Shown: positions 49,301-58,152 of the stretch, in pieces | Numbering within the stretch: the stretch's first letter is position 1 | How the letters are laid out: each line of letters opens with the position of its first letter | Assembly (NCBI GenBank): GCA_014084085.1 | Contig: NPFB01000040.1 | Coordinates: forward strand, 124,885-188,884 | Direction of reading: 5' to 3' | Length of the DNA: 64,000 nucleotides | Origin: Hondaea fermentalgiana | Taxonomy: Eukaryota > Sar > Bigyra > Thraustochytrida > Thraustochytriidae | Made by a program: the position numbers and the translations under genes | The notes under the pieces: generated by a model | Told to the model about the DNA's origin: nothing | Seen by the model: the letters and a program-made list of their open reading frames with translations, nothing else | Database searches by the model: none

Positions 49301-50625
49301 ACAAAATGGTCTGCAGCGCGCGCAACACGATCTTGTTGCCAGCTCCCGTTACGTGGACCATACATGTACACAGAAACATCGAAATGAGCGCGGTCGTGAT
49401 GCGCGTACAGGCCGCGCATGAGAAATCCCATGGGGTGGTTATTCATGTCATACGAAAGGTAGCCGAGTCGGAGCAAATCGGGCCGATGGCCATCCGAACG
49501 TGCGCGCGGTCCACCATGCGGCTGTGGGCTGGTGTGCAAGCCAGAAACAGCGCGGCGTGCAACTTGCGCAGGCGAAAGTTCTCTTTGTAAAAGTGATGGT
49601 GGAAAGAGAAGACTATCATACGGCGGAAAAGCCTCCGCGTCGCCAAAGCTGATATTTCCGGCTGCCGCGTCACGCAGAATTCCATGTGCCAGACGAATAT
49701 GAGTTTTGTCCCAATCTTTCCAGAGACAGAGTGAGCGAAGAGCAACGATGCGCTGCACTGCAGCTGCCATCGAGCTCGGATCCATCGTGAGCGCCCGTTC
49801 GTGCTGTGCGAGGGCCCCATAGAGGTCTCCGCCCTCGCGCAACGTTTGTCCAAGGTTATTGATTGTGTCCAATTGCGTTTGTAAACCCTCGCCATGCGCT
49901 TCCGTCGCGCCCGCGGCTCGTCCATGATAAAGCGCAGCCTCCTGGAAGCGATTGAGTTTGATGAATAGGTTACCCAAGTTCATGTTTGCGCGTACATGAA
50001 GAGGGTTAAGCTGCAAGACGTCCATGTAATTTCGGTAGGCAAGGTCCGTTTCGCCCAAAAGCTGGTATGCGTTTGCGAGATTGTACCGTGCGTCAATCAA
50101 TGATGGATCGTGCTCGATGGCAGCACGGTAGAATGGTATGGAAATGGTGCGAATGGTAATCGGTTCGAGCGCAGTGTGCTCGGCACCTTGGGTGGCTTTT
50201 AGGAATGAAACAAGACCTAGGTTGTTTGAGGCTGCCGCAACGAGATCTATGCGCTTCGCGTCTTGCGCAGCGCTCAAGAGCTGCTCGTAGCGCACTTGTG
50301 CAGCGTCGAGCTCGCCCCGACGTTTATGAACTCCGCCCATGTTGTTGATGGCTTCAAGAAGATCTGCTTTGAGCCCCAAGGCAGTCTTGTACGCAGTTTC
50401 GGCGGACTCCAAGTCCCCGGACCTCTCTGCATTGACGCCGTTGTTGTAGGCCGAGTACGCCTCGAACTCCTCGGCATTGCGAATGAGCACAATCCCGTTT
50501 CCAGCCCCTCCGGGTCCTGCGGCGGCTTCGTCGGCAGCGGCAGTGCCAACATGATGTAGCAACGCCAGTGCAAGCGCTGCTCGCAGCGCGAGACCTGCAG
50601 CTTGTGCCAGCGCCTCGCGCCGCAT
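46303..50625 (-). CDS. secretory TPR double glycosyltransferase: OGT-like GT41 + GT4-like domain
   Basis: The 1440-residue protein opens with a likely signal peptide or anchor (ALRAALALALLHHVGTAAA, about 13-31). TPR repeats cover about 55-300 (EAINNMGGVHKRRGELDAAQ, ARYNLANAYQLLGETDLAYR, VRANMNLGNLFIKLNRFQEA). Residues about 385-760 match the O-GlcNAc transferase catalytic region (GT41). Markers are LGYLSYDMNNHPMGFLM with His397, YVNFLGYPGTSG, RFANFNTLHKLEP with Lys605, and LFLDSFVYGAHTTAADVLWS with His687. After about 300 residues of helical, TPR-like sequence, residues 1066-1440 resemble a GT4/GT-B transferase. They hold RIAFYCNEYGQ, NGVGGSEEAVIFLARELADL and SLYPTSFPETGCVSMMKAMA. In the EX7E position the second Glu is Lys1343. 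The UDP-GlcNAc donor is inferred for GT41 only. A fused, secretory-pathway GT41 is unusual. The start is ATG. Confidence 0.85.
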   Translation of the reverse strand: MRREALAQAAGLALRAALALALLHHVGTAAADEAAAGPGGAGNGIVLIRNAEEFEAYSAYNNGVNAERSGDLESAETAYKTALGLKADLLEAINNMGGVHKRRGELDAAQVRYEQLLSAAQDAKRIDLVAAASNNLGLVSFLKATQGAEHTALEPITIRTISIPFYRAAIEHDPSLIDARYNLANAYQLLGETDLAYRNYMDVLQLNPLHVRANMNLGNLFIKLNRFQEAALYHGRAAGATEAHGEGLQTQLDTINNLGQTLREGGDLYGALAQHERALTMDPSSMAAAVQRIVALRSLCLWKDWDKTHIRLAHGILRDAAAGNISFGDAEAFPPYDSLLFPPSLLQRELSPAQVARRAVSGLHTSPQPHGGPRARSDGHRPDLLRLGYLSYDMNNHPMGFLMRGLYAHHDRAHFDVSVYMYGPRNGSWQQDRVARAADHFVNVARAPTDAIVNRFKTDEIDILIDLMAHTRGARVDIAALSRTPVYVNFLGYPGTSGFASPNAYVIVDKTVLPAEHIAAEISERPVYLPGTYQANDYNGTVRLCQSFIEGEHGRRACRQATTADREIVTAIGGATLPLSANFPAKEGLRAPRLVRFANFNTLHKLEPASFDTWMRILRRVPYSVMLFIEPRPRSGVNITANLRSQAAARGVHPSRLVFLSRADKNGHLDRIAAVDLFLDSFVYGAHTTAADVLWSGVPLLTLRGSLFPGRVASSLLRTLRLDDVLAVDSVKDFEDTAVDLATHPYRLDALQARLASALVQQHTFDPRQFARFFEDAMRVVAEDTVLSSSSSPSSSSGSREGAIFILDNSDATASAYSRLDALLQEGRELHYTNQDHAANLYRRALAGSMRREPDLARAAEASHLLGILEQDTTILRAALMLSKRSGTATSLVYANLGHIERQQARLEGARAAFRNALDAALAEGNRLGNFADILNAAVHLSFVAAPEQTARDARLLTERFVTYERKFSPRAKANTEILLAALDTMVDYFARHHQDLVLAAHIKQQSATLFDPSSDQYFRRFYDAGALLSAAGRHAEALALHSQTVVAEHAARFQARPELLAPRGRPRIAFYCNEYGQTWWPRWGPTSPSTNGVGGSEEAVIFLARELADLGYLVEIYADPPDEDVGREEAHEVYWFPHTAYDAQDPADVFVAWRYHISLAIGQSSKVRLLWLHDVVSSLGPQIALQHKQGALHAVLAISRFHVSSMPEDVQRSTVVIGNGLQSTYFTQGGNANNEFIYASAPNRGLEQLLRVWPRIRASISDARLRIYYGFSPSFMRWGATSIHEFETWVHQLNTTIQTLAAEGVEYVGMVSHQDLAKAYARAGFSLYPTSFPETGCVSMMKAMAMGSIPITSRFENSALPDLTGKWDLGPPARPPGAPSIDKDPSFLQEFGLAVIAAANLPKASLTAQRQEMKAWARSELLWSAVAKRFQTALRQMEL

Positions 50626-51776
50626 CGCGCGCGACGGAAAAGGCGGTTGTGTGATTGACGCGCTTGGTTGATTTCACTCGTCAAGGGCCCGTCCGAAGAT
50701 CAAGAAACTTGGAATAAAAAAAAAGTTGAGGAAAAAAAGTTATCAACCGTCAATCGTTCGTTTCGTCGCTGTCGCGATCTGCTGCTGGCCAGCTGCGCAG
50801 CTGGCTGCTCGCATCGCCGGACAGTGGTCTTCGCCGAGCCACGTTCAGCAGAATCATTCTTTTTGGGGGGTATGCATTATACTCTTCCTGAGACTGCGAG
50901 CGCGATGGATGGCAAGAAGCAAATGTGCAGCGCGGCGGATGCTAACTAGGTCTCACTTTGCTTTTATCATTGTTGTTGAATCCTGCACTGTAGAAGCGTA
51001 TCCGTTCACTCACTGACGACGTTTTCCTCTCTCCCCATGAACCGCGTGTGTGGTGGGTGGGCCTATAAACGTATCAAAGAGAGACGCCTCTTCGCTTCAC
51101 ACGTGGTGTCGGGAAGCAAAAAAACCTGCTTTTTTCGTGGGTCGTCGTCGCCGAATTCGAGCCTGGTCATGTATTCGTTCCTTACCCTGACGCAACCAAA
51201 ACGAATGACTTCTTTCTGCATTCCAGCCTCAGAAACCACGACTCATCTATCTCTCCGCCCTCGACGCTCTCCGCGTGCCTGCCTCCGCGTAGCCCAAGCT
51301 CGCTCCCTCCATCTCGCCCGGCCGGCGAAACTCGCCCGAGACTCGCCGCGCCCCCCCCCGGCCCCGGCCCCGCGAGCAGGCGAGGGGGGCACGCGGGGCG
51401 CCCTCGTGGACGTTGAGTCGCGGGTTTCCCCGGCCCCCGGCGGCCGCCAAGCCAGGGCGCGGCGGCAGACCGCTCCGGCCTGCGAGGCGAGCGCGGCGAC
51501 GCGAGGCAGCGAGCGCGAGGCAACGCCACTCGAGCCCGCGCGGGAGGCACCGCCGCCGCCGCGCGCGCCCCGATCCGACCCGACCCGGGCCGCTCGCTCC
51601 GCCCTCTTCCTTGGCCCCCTCCCTGCCTGGGTCTGGCGCCGCGAGCCAAACTCGCGACTCCGAAAGCTCGCGCACTCGCGCGTGCGCTCGCGAGCTCGTG
51701 CGCTGGTGAGCTTGCCCTGCGCACGCGTACGCGAGCGCGCCCTCTCTCGCGCTCGCACGCGCTGCAGGGCGCGGAG
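50626..51776. other. divergent intergenic region upstream of the GT41/GT4 and FDS-motif genes
   Basis: About 1.15 kb. The left half is AT-richer with no recognisable gene. The right half (51280-51770) is extremely GC-rich with a CCCCCCCCGGCCCC run near 51351 and CTCGCGCACTCGCGCGTGCG-type repeats. It is probably promoter and leader of the plus-strand gene at 51777. Confidence 0.5.
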
Positions 51777-51849
51777 ATGAGCGCAGGAAACGAGGCGTCC
51801 GCGGCCAAGGCCGTGGGCAAGACGGAGGCCATGTCGGGGCAGCAGCTGG

Positions 51850-51882
<33 letters not shown>

Positions 51883-53723
51883 GACAGCAAGGCTTGCAAA
51901 AGGTGGAGTCCGCGCTCAAGGGCCGCCGCGAGCTCCTGGACCACCGTCTGTTTGAGATGCGGCACTTTGATTCGGGCGAGTACTTTTGCCTTCCACGAGA
52001 CCAGCAAGAGGACTACCTGCAAGACATTGAAACTACGGAAGTGGTCGGCCACCATCACGTGCATAGCGCGCGCGGGACGAAGCCGCAACAGGACAAGGTC
52101 AAGCATCGGCTGGAAGAAACGAACCTTCGCAAGAAGAATCTCGACGCCGCGAAGCGGACGCCTGTTTCTGCGGCATCCGCGACAACGGCTTCCTCTGCAG
52201 AATCGGCGTCGTCGCCTGTGGCAGACGAAGCGACATCTTCTTCGCCCAGTTCCAAGTTCCCATTCTCGCCTCCGCGCGGCACTGTCGCCAGCAAGCACAG
52301 TGCCACCACGACTGATGTAGATACCAAGCACGACGGGAGACGAGTACTCTTGGAACGCAGCCTGCGACGCGTTCGCCGCTTTGACAGCGGCGACTTTTTC
52401 GCAGGTGCGCCACCGGACGAAGCGATTGCTGGTACCAGCCCGCCTCGGCTGCGCGTCATGCGCACACGGGCCTTGCACGTGGAAACAAAGCGCAAGGCTT
52501 TTGCAGCTGCGTCGCCTTCCTCATCGTTCTCGTCGTCTTCCGCGTCGGCCTCGAAGCGTGCTCCAAATGTCCAACAAGGCACCAACGGTGCGACCTCGAG
52601 TGCGGGGTCGGAGGGCCGTCTCAAACGAAACGTCTCTGCAAGCGCCCATGAGCTTGTCGAGTGCGAGACGCCTCCGGAGGAGGCTGCAAATAAGCCTATT
52701 GCTGAAAAGAAGCCTGCTTCCAAGCAAGGTAGCCTTCAGGCAGCGGATCGCATTGAGCCGCAGCCGCACAGATTTCGTAAAAAGCAGCAGCATCCGCGCT
52801 TTGACAGCGCCGACTTTTTTCGTGGCGCGTTGACTGACGCTGCTGCAATTGCTCGTGTCAAGGACGCGCCCCCAAGTGTACAGGAGCGCGCGGACGATGC
52901 CGTCACTGACGAAGCTCGCCGTGTGGTTCTCGAGCGCTCGATGCGTCGCGCTCGGCGCTTTGACAGCGCCGACTTCTTCGCTGGCGTCCCTGCCGAGGAA
53001 GACGTTGTCGCTCGCTCGCCCCCAAAACAAACAAAGAACCAGCTCGTGCAAAACGCACTGTCTGCGCCGCCACCGCCTGCCGTGACCCCAGGCGAGCAGC
53101 AGGCTACGCCGCTGTCGAGCGCGAAAATGGCCCAGCACGTCTTGCATCGCCGCATGCAGCGGCAGGATAGCTCCGAAGCTGCAAAACGCAAGGCCCGTCA
53201 GCGTATCGTCGCGAAAATGGAGGGCGTCGCGGGTCGTCACGGTTCCGTGGAGTCCAAGACGTCGGACGACGGCCATTGCGCACCTGCCGAGGGTATCACC
53301 GCGGGCAGCTCGAGGTCATCTTCTCTGCGTCATGGTTCGAATTTGCGCCACGCCAGCTCACTGTCTTCAAAGACCTCTTCTAATTCTTCTCTTCAGAACA
53401 AGTCTCAGTCTGCTGCTGCGGCTGCTAAGGAGCGTTTGCGTGTGCCGCATTCGCCGCGGGTGCATCGCTTCGATTCGGCAGACTACTTTCGAGGCATTGA
53501 TACTGACGCTTTTGCGCTTCAACCCGACACTCTTACGTCGATCACAGCAGCTTCCTCATCTGATGCACCATCATCATCATCGTCATCGGCACGTTCTCCC
53601 CCTGCACAGGCGCCGTATTCGCCACCAATACAGAGTCCACCGCCGGGCCCTTCAAGGCTGCGCAAGACATCGTTCGAGCGTTCGGCTGCCTTTGCGAACC
53701 GCTCGAGCTCTCACAATTCATAA
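51777..53723 (+). CDS. protein with five endosulfine-like FDS(G/A)(D/E)(Y/F) motifs
   Basis: This 648-residue protein is disordered overall but carries a repeated short motif. The copies are HFDSGEYF (63-70), RFDSGDFF (201-208), RFDSADFF (341-348), RFDSADFF (394-401) and RFDSADYF (564-571). Copies 2 and 4 are preceded by the nearly identical helix RRV(L/V)LERS(L/M)RR(V/A)RR, and copy 1 by RRELLDHRLFEMR. A degenerate sixth helix (HVLHRRMQRQDSSEAA) lies at 455-469. The core FDSGDY, with its upstream basic Leu-rich helix, is the signature of endosulfine/ARPP19/Igo1. In that family Greatwall-type kinases phosphorylate the Ser, and the phosphoprotein inhibits PP2A-B55. Known family members carry one copy. 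Spacers are Ser/Ala-rich; poly-Gln is at 22-38. PP2A-B55 inhibition is inferred from the motif only. ATG at 51777 follows a GC-rich leader. Confidence 0.75.
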
Positions 53724-54245
53724 TGCTATGCAGTGCTTGTCGACGGATATAGTAACATGACAACCGACGACGACGACAATGATGATGATGATGATGATGA
53801 CGCGGAACAAAAATAATTGATCCTTTTTTTACTTTATGAATTTCGTTCTTGCTTGCTTGACGCAGGCCAAGTAGGCCTACGCACCATGGGACAAAACCAA
53901 ACAATCGTGTGAGCGAAAGCGCTGCTGCGAGAGGCGCGAGCACGCGCTGCGCGGTGACGAAAGTACCCTGGCGGCCCGAGGACCTGCGCTGGACTGCCGT
54001 GCTGCTTTGCGCGGCAAAAAGGCCTCCTGGTCGTGGGCTGATCGAGTGGTCACGAACACCAGCACCAGCAGCAGCAGCAAGCTCGTGGACCCAGGGGAGA
54101 TCAACGACGACGACGACGACCACGACGACGACCACGACAACGACAGCAACGAAGACGACAGCAACGAAGACGACAGCAACGAAGACGACACAGGAGAGCG
54201 CTCGGACAAGAAGAGGCCGCAAGCAACTTTTGTGACGATATCATC
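53724..54245. other. intergenic region with GAC-rich repeats
   Basis: It contains a GATGATGATG tract near 53782-53800, TAGGCCTA near 53873, and a GACGACGAC/ACGACCACGAC block (about 54106-54145) followed by three copies of a 15-base unit GACAGCAACGAAGAC (about 54139-54185). An acidic open frame across it lacks an ATG and is not called. Confidence 0.55.
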
Positions 54246-55277
54246 ATGAAAGAAAGCAGCGCTTCGGAGCTTGGACACGAAGCAAAAGCTCACTCTGAAG
54301 AGTGCAACCACGACAACAAGGGCAGCAGTGACAGCGATAGTGACAGCGAAGACGGCGACTGGCTCGCGCGTCTTGGCGGTAGTCATGCAGACGATGGTAG
54401 TGCAGGGGCCGAAAAAGATGAGCTCATCTCGAAGAGGGGAGACGTAGCGGACCTCTTTTCAGAGTCAGAAGCGCAAAGGAATCGTAGACTTGTTGCCCTC
54501 GCGAAGCGAGACAGATCGACCGAGAACCGCAAGCTGTTGAGACGTATTCCAGAGGCCGGGCTAGCTCTTTCGCAAGGGGGGAACAAGCGTATTATTGTGG
54601 AGGAAGTTGTCGGGGAGCAAAATCGCATGCTGTGGGATTGCGCTGGTGTCTTGGCCAACTTTCTCGTGCAACGACCTGATTTGGTTCGAGACCGCCGCGT
54701 GGTCGAGCTCGGTTGCGCATTGGGCTTGCCTGGCATCACATCAGCAGCCCTCGGTGCGAAGTATGTCATCTTGTCAGAACGGCCCTCTGCACTGCCATGG
54801 ATTCGACACCAGATCGAACTCAATGCAGAGACCTTGCCTGACGGCTCCCGAATCGAAGCTGCCTCTATTGAATGGGACCGTGATCTCCCATCGCACATTC
54901 TTTCCGAAGGAGCTTTTGACGTAATTCTCTGCTCGGATCTCATTTACGCCGGCGACACCGAGACGACGGAAGCGCTGGCGCGCACAATCGCCGCGTTGAC
55001 ACAGCAATTGCCAGAAGCTCTTGTCATTTCCTGCTTTGAAGTGCGTAACGTGCCAGCTAGCGAGAACGAACAACGTGCTCTTCTCGGCGTCGGATCCAGC
55101 GACGCGGCAGCAGCCACATCGAGCTCTTCGCATGCTCAGGAGCAGCTCTTTTCGCGCTCGCTCGCGACGTTGGCAGGCTTCAGCGACGAGAAAGTCGTGC
55201 CCAACGACCTCCTTGTCGAGGGTTTCCGGGACGACGAGATCATCGTCAAGTTGCACCGCCGTCCCCGTGCTCCTTGA
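54246..55277 (+). CDS. METTL21/FAM86-type protein methyltransferase (Methyltransf_16)
   Basis: The 343-residue protein has a seven-beta-strand, SAM-dependent methyltransferase domain at about 110-310. The nucleotide-binding motif I is VVELGCALGLPGITSA (152-167). A Trp-containing pre-motif helix is MLWDCAGVLANFLVQR, and the post-motif substrate segment is FDVILCSDLIYAGD (224-237), where the D-L-I-Y resembles the DxxY of lysine methyltransferases. The family usually methylates lysines on chaperones or elongation factors; the substrate here is unknown. The N-terminal 75 residues are acidic and Ser-rich (SDSDSDSEDGDW). The gene starts at the first ATG (ATCATGAAAG). A GAC-rich repeat lies just upstream. 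Confidence 0.88.
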   Translation: MKESSASELGHEAKAHSEECNHDNKGSSDSDSDSEDGDWLARLGGSHADDGSAGAEKDELISKRGDVADLFSESEAQRNRRLVALAKRDRSTENRKLLRRIPEAGLALSQGGNKRIIVEEVVGEQNRMLWDCAGVLANFLVQRPDLVRDRRVVELGCALGLPGITSAALGAKYVILSERPSALPWIRHQIELNAETLPDGSRIEAASIEWDRDLPSHILSEGAFDVILCSDLIYAGDTETTEALARTIAALTQQLPEALVISCFEVRNVPASENEQRALLGVGSSDAAAATSSSSHAQEQLFSRSLATLAGFSDEKVVPNDLLVEGFRDDEIIVKLHRRPRAP

Positions 55278-55558
55278 CGATGACGATGACACCGGTGTCA
55301 ATGTCTGTCTGTCTCACCGGTCAGATGGACCATCGTCTACTACGGGCACGAGCAGAGTGAGTATACCCAGGTGACTCGGACTCCGAGCAGAACTACAATA
55401 CGACCACCACAAGCCCGGCTGCGACCGCGCGCGAGCGCCGATCGCCCAAGCGCCTGCGCGCGCGCGCGTCTGCCCGGCGCTCGCGTGCTCGCTCGCTTGC
55501 CCGCGTGCCGCGCCCGCGCGGACGTCGCGGACGGAGCAGAGCGCCGTCGCGGGCCAGG

Positions 55559-56890
55559 ATGACGGACAGACGCGACGACAAGGACCGCGCGAGGGGCCGG
55601 GCCTCGGAAAAGGGGGCCGCCAGGAGCAGGCGAGACCGCGGCGACCGGGACGTGGACGGCGAGGTGACCGTCTCGGCTGGAGGGCCGCAAAACAGGCAGC
55701 AGGTGGCGCTCAGGTCCTCGTTTGACGTGATGCTGAAGGACGCCGTCAGCAGCTTTCAGGTCACAGAGCGCGCCAAAGCAGAAATTGTGCAGCGGCAGCT
55801 GGTGCAATTTAGCGAGATACTCAAAATTAAGCTGCGCAATCGGCTCTTCCAGTACAAGTTCAAGGCACAGCAACTTTGGGCGTCGATTGAGCAAGATGGT
55901 GGCCAATTCTTTATTCCAGATGGCGTGCACGGCGTACATTGGGACACAGAGGCGCGCGGAGGACTTGCGTCGGGGCCATTTAGCGGCGTAGGCGGCAGCG
56001 CAGGGCCCGGAAGCGCATCTCAACTTGCAAGTGGCGCACTGTCCACAGGAGCAAGCGGTATTCGCCAGGTCGGCGACACTCTTTCATTTCTGATGCCGTC
56101 TGGTCTCGGAGCGCGTTTTGTTGTTGTCGGAGCCTCATTTCTGCTTCTTTCCTCTGTTTATCACAAGGTGATCACGAGCTGGCGGGTAGGCATGGTAATT
56201 GCTGCTTCTGCTGGCGTACGGATTGCGGACCTCAAGGCTCGGGCCATGGAGCTTGAGCGCTGCCTCAACGTTTTGCTTGCTTTTGAGGAAACTGGCGAAG
56301 ACGAGCTGGAGAATGAGCGTATCGTGCGCGACGTTGCGGAGCGACTCTCGCTACGACACATTAACCATGTGTCCAAGCTCTCCAAAAATGGGCAAAAGGC
56401 CCTTGCCACCGTTATGGTTGATCGCGTGTGCCGGCATCTCTCACGACATCGCTTTGGGTATGCGGATGAGAGCCCTGTGCCTCTGATGAGCTACATGCAG
56501 CAGCTCTACTGGTGGGCTGAAGCACGTGTGAAGCGTGTTTTTGTGCCCGCTGACAAAATGCCGCAGCGCCCGCGGCTGAACTTGTTACAACGTGTCATTC
56601 GTGGTCTCTCTGCGGAAAATGCGGACAATGATGTACGTACCTTGGAGCTTGAACCCTTTCACCAGGCTAGTGATGGCCCAGGCCCAACGACACGTAAGGC
56701 ATGGACCGCTGCAGAACTTCTCTCCAAATGTGCAATCTATGTTCCAGAATCAGGGCACATGTACGCTCATGAAGAGACGCGATCTGACATTTACGGGTAC
56801 GCCTATGGAACTCTTGATGAGGTTGAACGTCGCCAAATGCGTCTCGTCTCGTCGCAAAAGCAGCCCTCTCCTCTGTCAAGCAAGCTGTAA
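55559..56890 (+). CDS. unknown protein with one or two membrane segments
   Basis: I do not recognise this 443-residue protein. The N-terminal 40 residues are highly charged (Arg/Asp/Lys). A helical part follows at about 55-110 (FQVTERAKAEIVQRQLVQFS). Then comes Gly/Ser-rich sequence to 165. A hydrophobic stretch at about 180-225 (ARFVVVGASFLLLSSVYHKV and VGMVIAASAGV) could be one or two membrane helices. The C-terminal half looks globular and helical (LERCLNVLLAFEETGEDELE, VDRVCRHLSRHRFGYADE, MQQLYWWAEARVKRVF). ATG at 55559 is chosen; the longer frame begins at GTG. The C-terminus is convergent with the VWD-module gene, stop codons about 150 bases apart. Confidence 0.75.
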   Translation: MTDRRDDKDRARGRASEKGAARSRRDRGDRDVDGEVTVSAGGPQNRQQVALRSSFDVMLKDAVSSFQVTERAKAEIVQRQLVQFSEILKIKLRNRLFQYKFKAQQLWASIEQDGGQFFIPDGVHGVHWDTEARGGLASGPFSGVGGSAGPGSASQLASGALSTGASGIRQVGDTLSFLMPSGLGARFVVVGASFLLLSSVYHKVITSWRVGMVIAASAGVRIADLKARAMELERCLNVLLAFEETGEDELENERIVRDVAERLSLRHINHVSKLSKNGQKALATVMVDRVCRHLSRHRFGYADESPVPLMSYMQQLYWWAEARVKRVFVPADKMPQRPRLNLLQRVIRGLSAENADNDVRTLELEPFHQASDGPGPTTRKAWTAAELLSKCAIYVPESGHMYAHEETRSDIYGYAYGTLDEVERRQMRLVSSQKQPSPLSSKL

Positions 56891-57039
56891 GCAGACCTCA
56901 TTTTCACGCTTCTCGGTCTCCACGCCCTTCCTTCTTTTTAAAAGGATGGTAAAACGGCGAAGGGGTATCGAAGGAGGAGAGATGCAACATCGTGTATGAT
57001 TGTGCGAGTTTATTTTATTCATCTTTACATGCATTACCT

Positions 57040-58152
57040 CTAGGCGATAGGTTTGCTGATGCACAGGCCATCACTACCCTCGTCCTCTTCAAGTGTCTTG
57101 AAGCTGGTCTCACCATACGAAACGTCAAACTTGTGCACGTACCAGTTGAAAAAGAGACCGTATTCGCTCTTGTGATTGCTCGCGTACGTGCATTCCGCCT
57201 GCAGATAGAGATTGTCGCCATTGGCAAAGGTATGGCTGGCAGCAAAGCTTTGTCCAGACTTTGTGCAGCTCGACGCGTCGAGAATCTCGTCACCAAAGTG
57301 CACAACGTACGTGCGACCGCTGTTCTTCGTCTCGACCCAAACGTCAAAGGCATTTACATCATGATCATGATCGTACGTGGTGGTGCCATTGATCTCGTAC
57401 ACGGTGAAGTTCTCGGGTCCGCTTGGCTGCACATTGTACTTGTCGCCAAAAAAGGTCTCAATGTGCGGATCCCCGGTGCCTTGGCATGGTTCTTCACTCG
57501 AGCACACCGTGTAACAATCGGCCTCGATCCAGGCGGGACCGGCGGGGCTAAAGGTGCCGGCAGACTTGAGTCCTCTGAGACTGCGTGAAGCCCCGAGTCG
57601 ACGCGAGTCATCGTCTTCAGGCTCATCATTCTTGGCAATGCATTCACCGATGGCACCAAGTCCGGCTTCGATTTGCGCAAAAGTCTCACCATTTGATTGC
57701 GAGTCCACCTTGGTGAGCTGTACAGCAAGAAAGAGCCCCAGCTGGGGGTAGCTGTCGGCCTGCATGCACCAAATGTAGGCTTCCAGATAGTCTGATCCTG
57801 GCTTGTTTTCGTCAAAGAGCTTGACACGGGTTGTGCTGTCGCCCGGTGCACTGCAAAGCGCGTCAGCGGTGATGTTCTCGCCACCGAACGAGAGGCTGTA
57901 AAAGAGCTGAAAGTCGGTTCCGTCTACGCTACGGTGTGTCTGAGGCGCCCACACGGCAAAGTTATCGACCTCATACAGTGTCACGTCCGTGACACTGCTT
58001 TCAATCTTGAATGAATCACCACTGAAATCAATCACATGCGGGTCCTGCCATGTGTTGCAGGTGCCTCGGCACACTGTCTCGCAATTATCGTCGGCCATGG
58101 CGCTCTTTGTCGCGAGGACTGCCATTGCAATCAGTCCAAATGCTGCCTTCAT
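57040..58152 (-). CDS. secreted protein with two VWD-like modules
   Basis: The 370-residue protein starts with a clear signal peptide (AAFGLIAMAVLATKSAMA). Two related modules follow, each opening with a Cys-rich CxGTxxxxDPHxxxFxGD motif: TCNTWQDPHVIDFSGDSF near 34 and CQGTGDPHIETFFGDKY near 225. This is the start signature of von Willebrand factor type D domains, followed by strands such as VTLYEVDNFAVWA and FTVYEINGT. Between them lies a basic RRLGASRSLRGLK (about 184-197), which may be a processing site. The modules are short and lack the full VWD cysteine set, so they are VWD-like. The product is likely extracellular or on the cell surface, perhaps in the cell covering or in adhesion; this is inferred. 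The start is ATG; a TTC microsatellite lies about 80 bases upstream. Confidence 0.82.
   Translation of the reverse strand: MKAAFGLIAMAVLATKSAMADDNCETVCRGTCNTWQDPHVIDFSGDSFKIESSVTDVTLYEVDNFAVWAPQTHRSVDGTDFQLFYSLSFGGENITADALCSAPGDSTTRVKLFDENKPGSDYLEAYIWCMQADSYPQLGLFLAVQLTKVDSQSNGETFAQIEAGLGAIGECIAKNDEPEDDDSRRLGASRSLRGLKSAGTFSPAGPAWIEADCYTVCSSEEPCQGTGDPHIETFFGDKYNVQPSGPENFTVYEINGTTTYDHDHDVNAFDVWVETKNSGRTYVVHFGDEILDASSCTKSGQSFAASHTFANGDNLYLQAECTYASNHKSEYGLFFNWYVHKFDVSYGETSFKTLEEDEGSDGLCISKPIA

Noticed and set aside
50726..51016. 96-residue plus-strand frame with hydrophobic segments in the region before the FDS-motif gene
   Set aside because: No domain, no conserved look and an unlikely amino-acid mix; treated as non-coding.
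53542..54222. Minus-strand frame with long poly-Val (VVVVV) segments that could be taken for membrane helices
   Set aside because: It is the complement of the GAC repeat block and overlaps the FDS-motif gene; no start context or domain.
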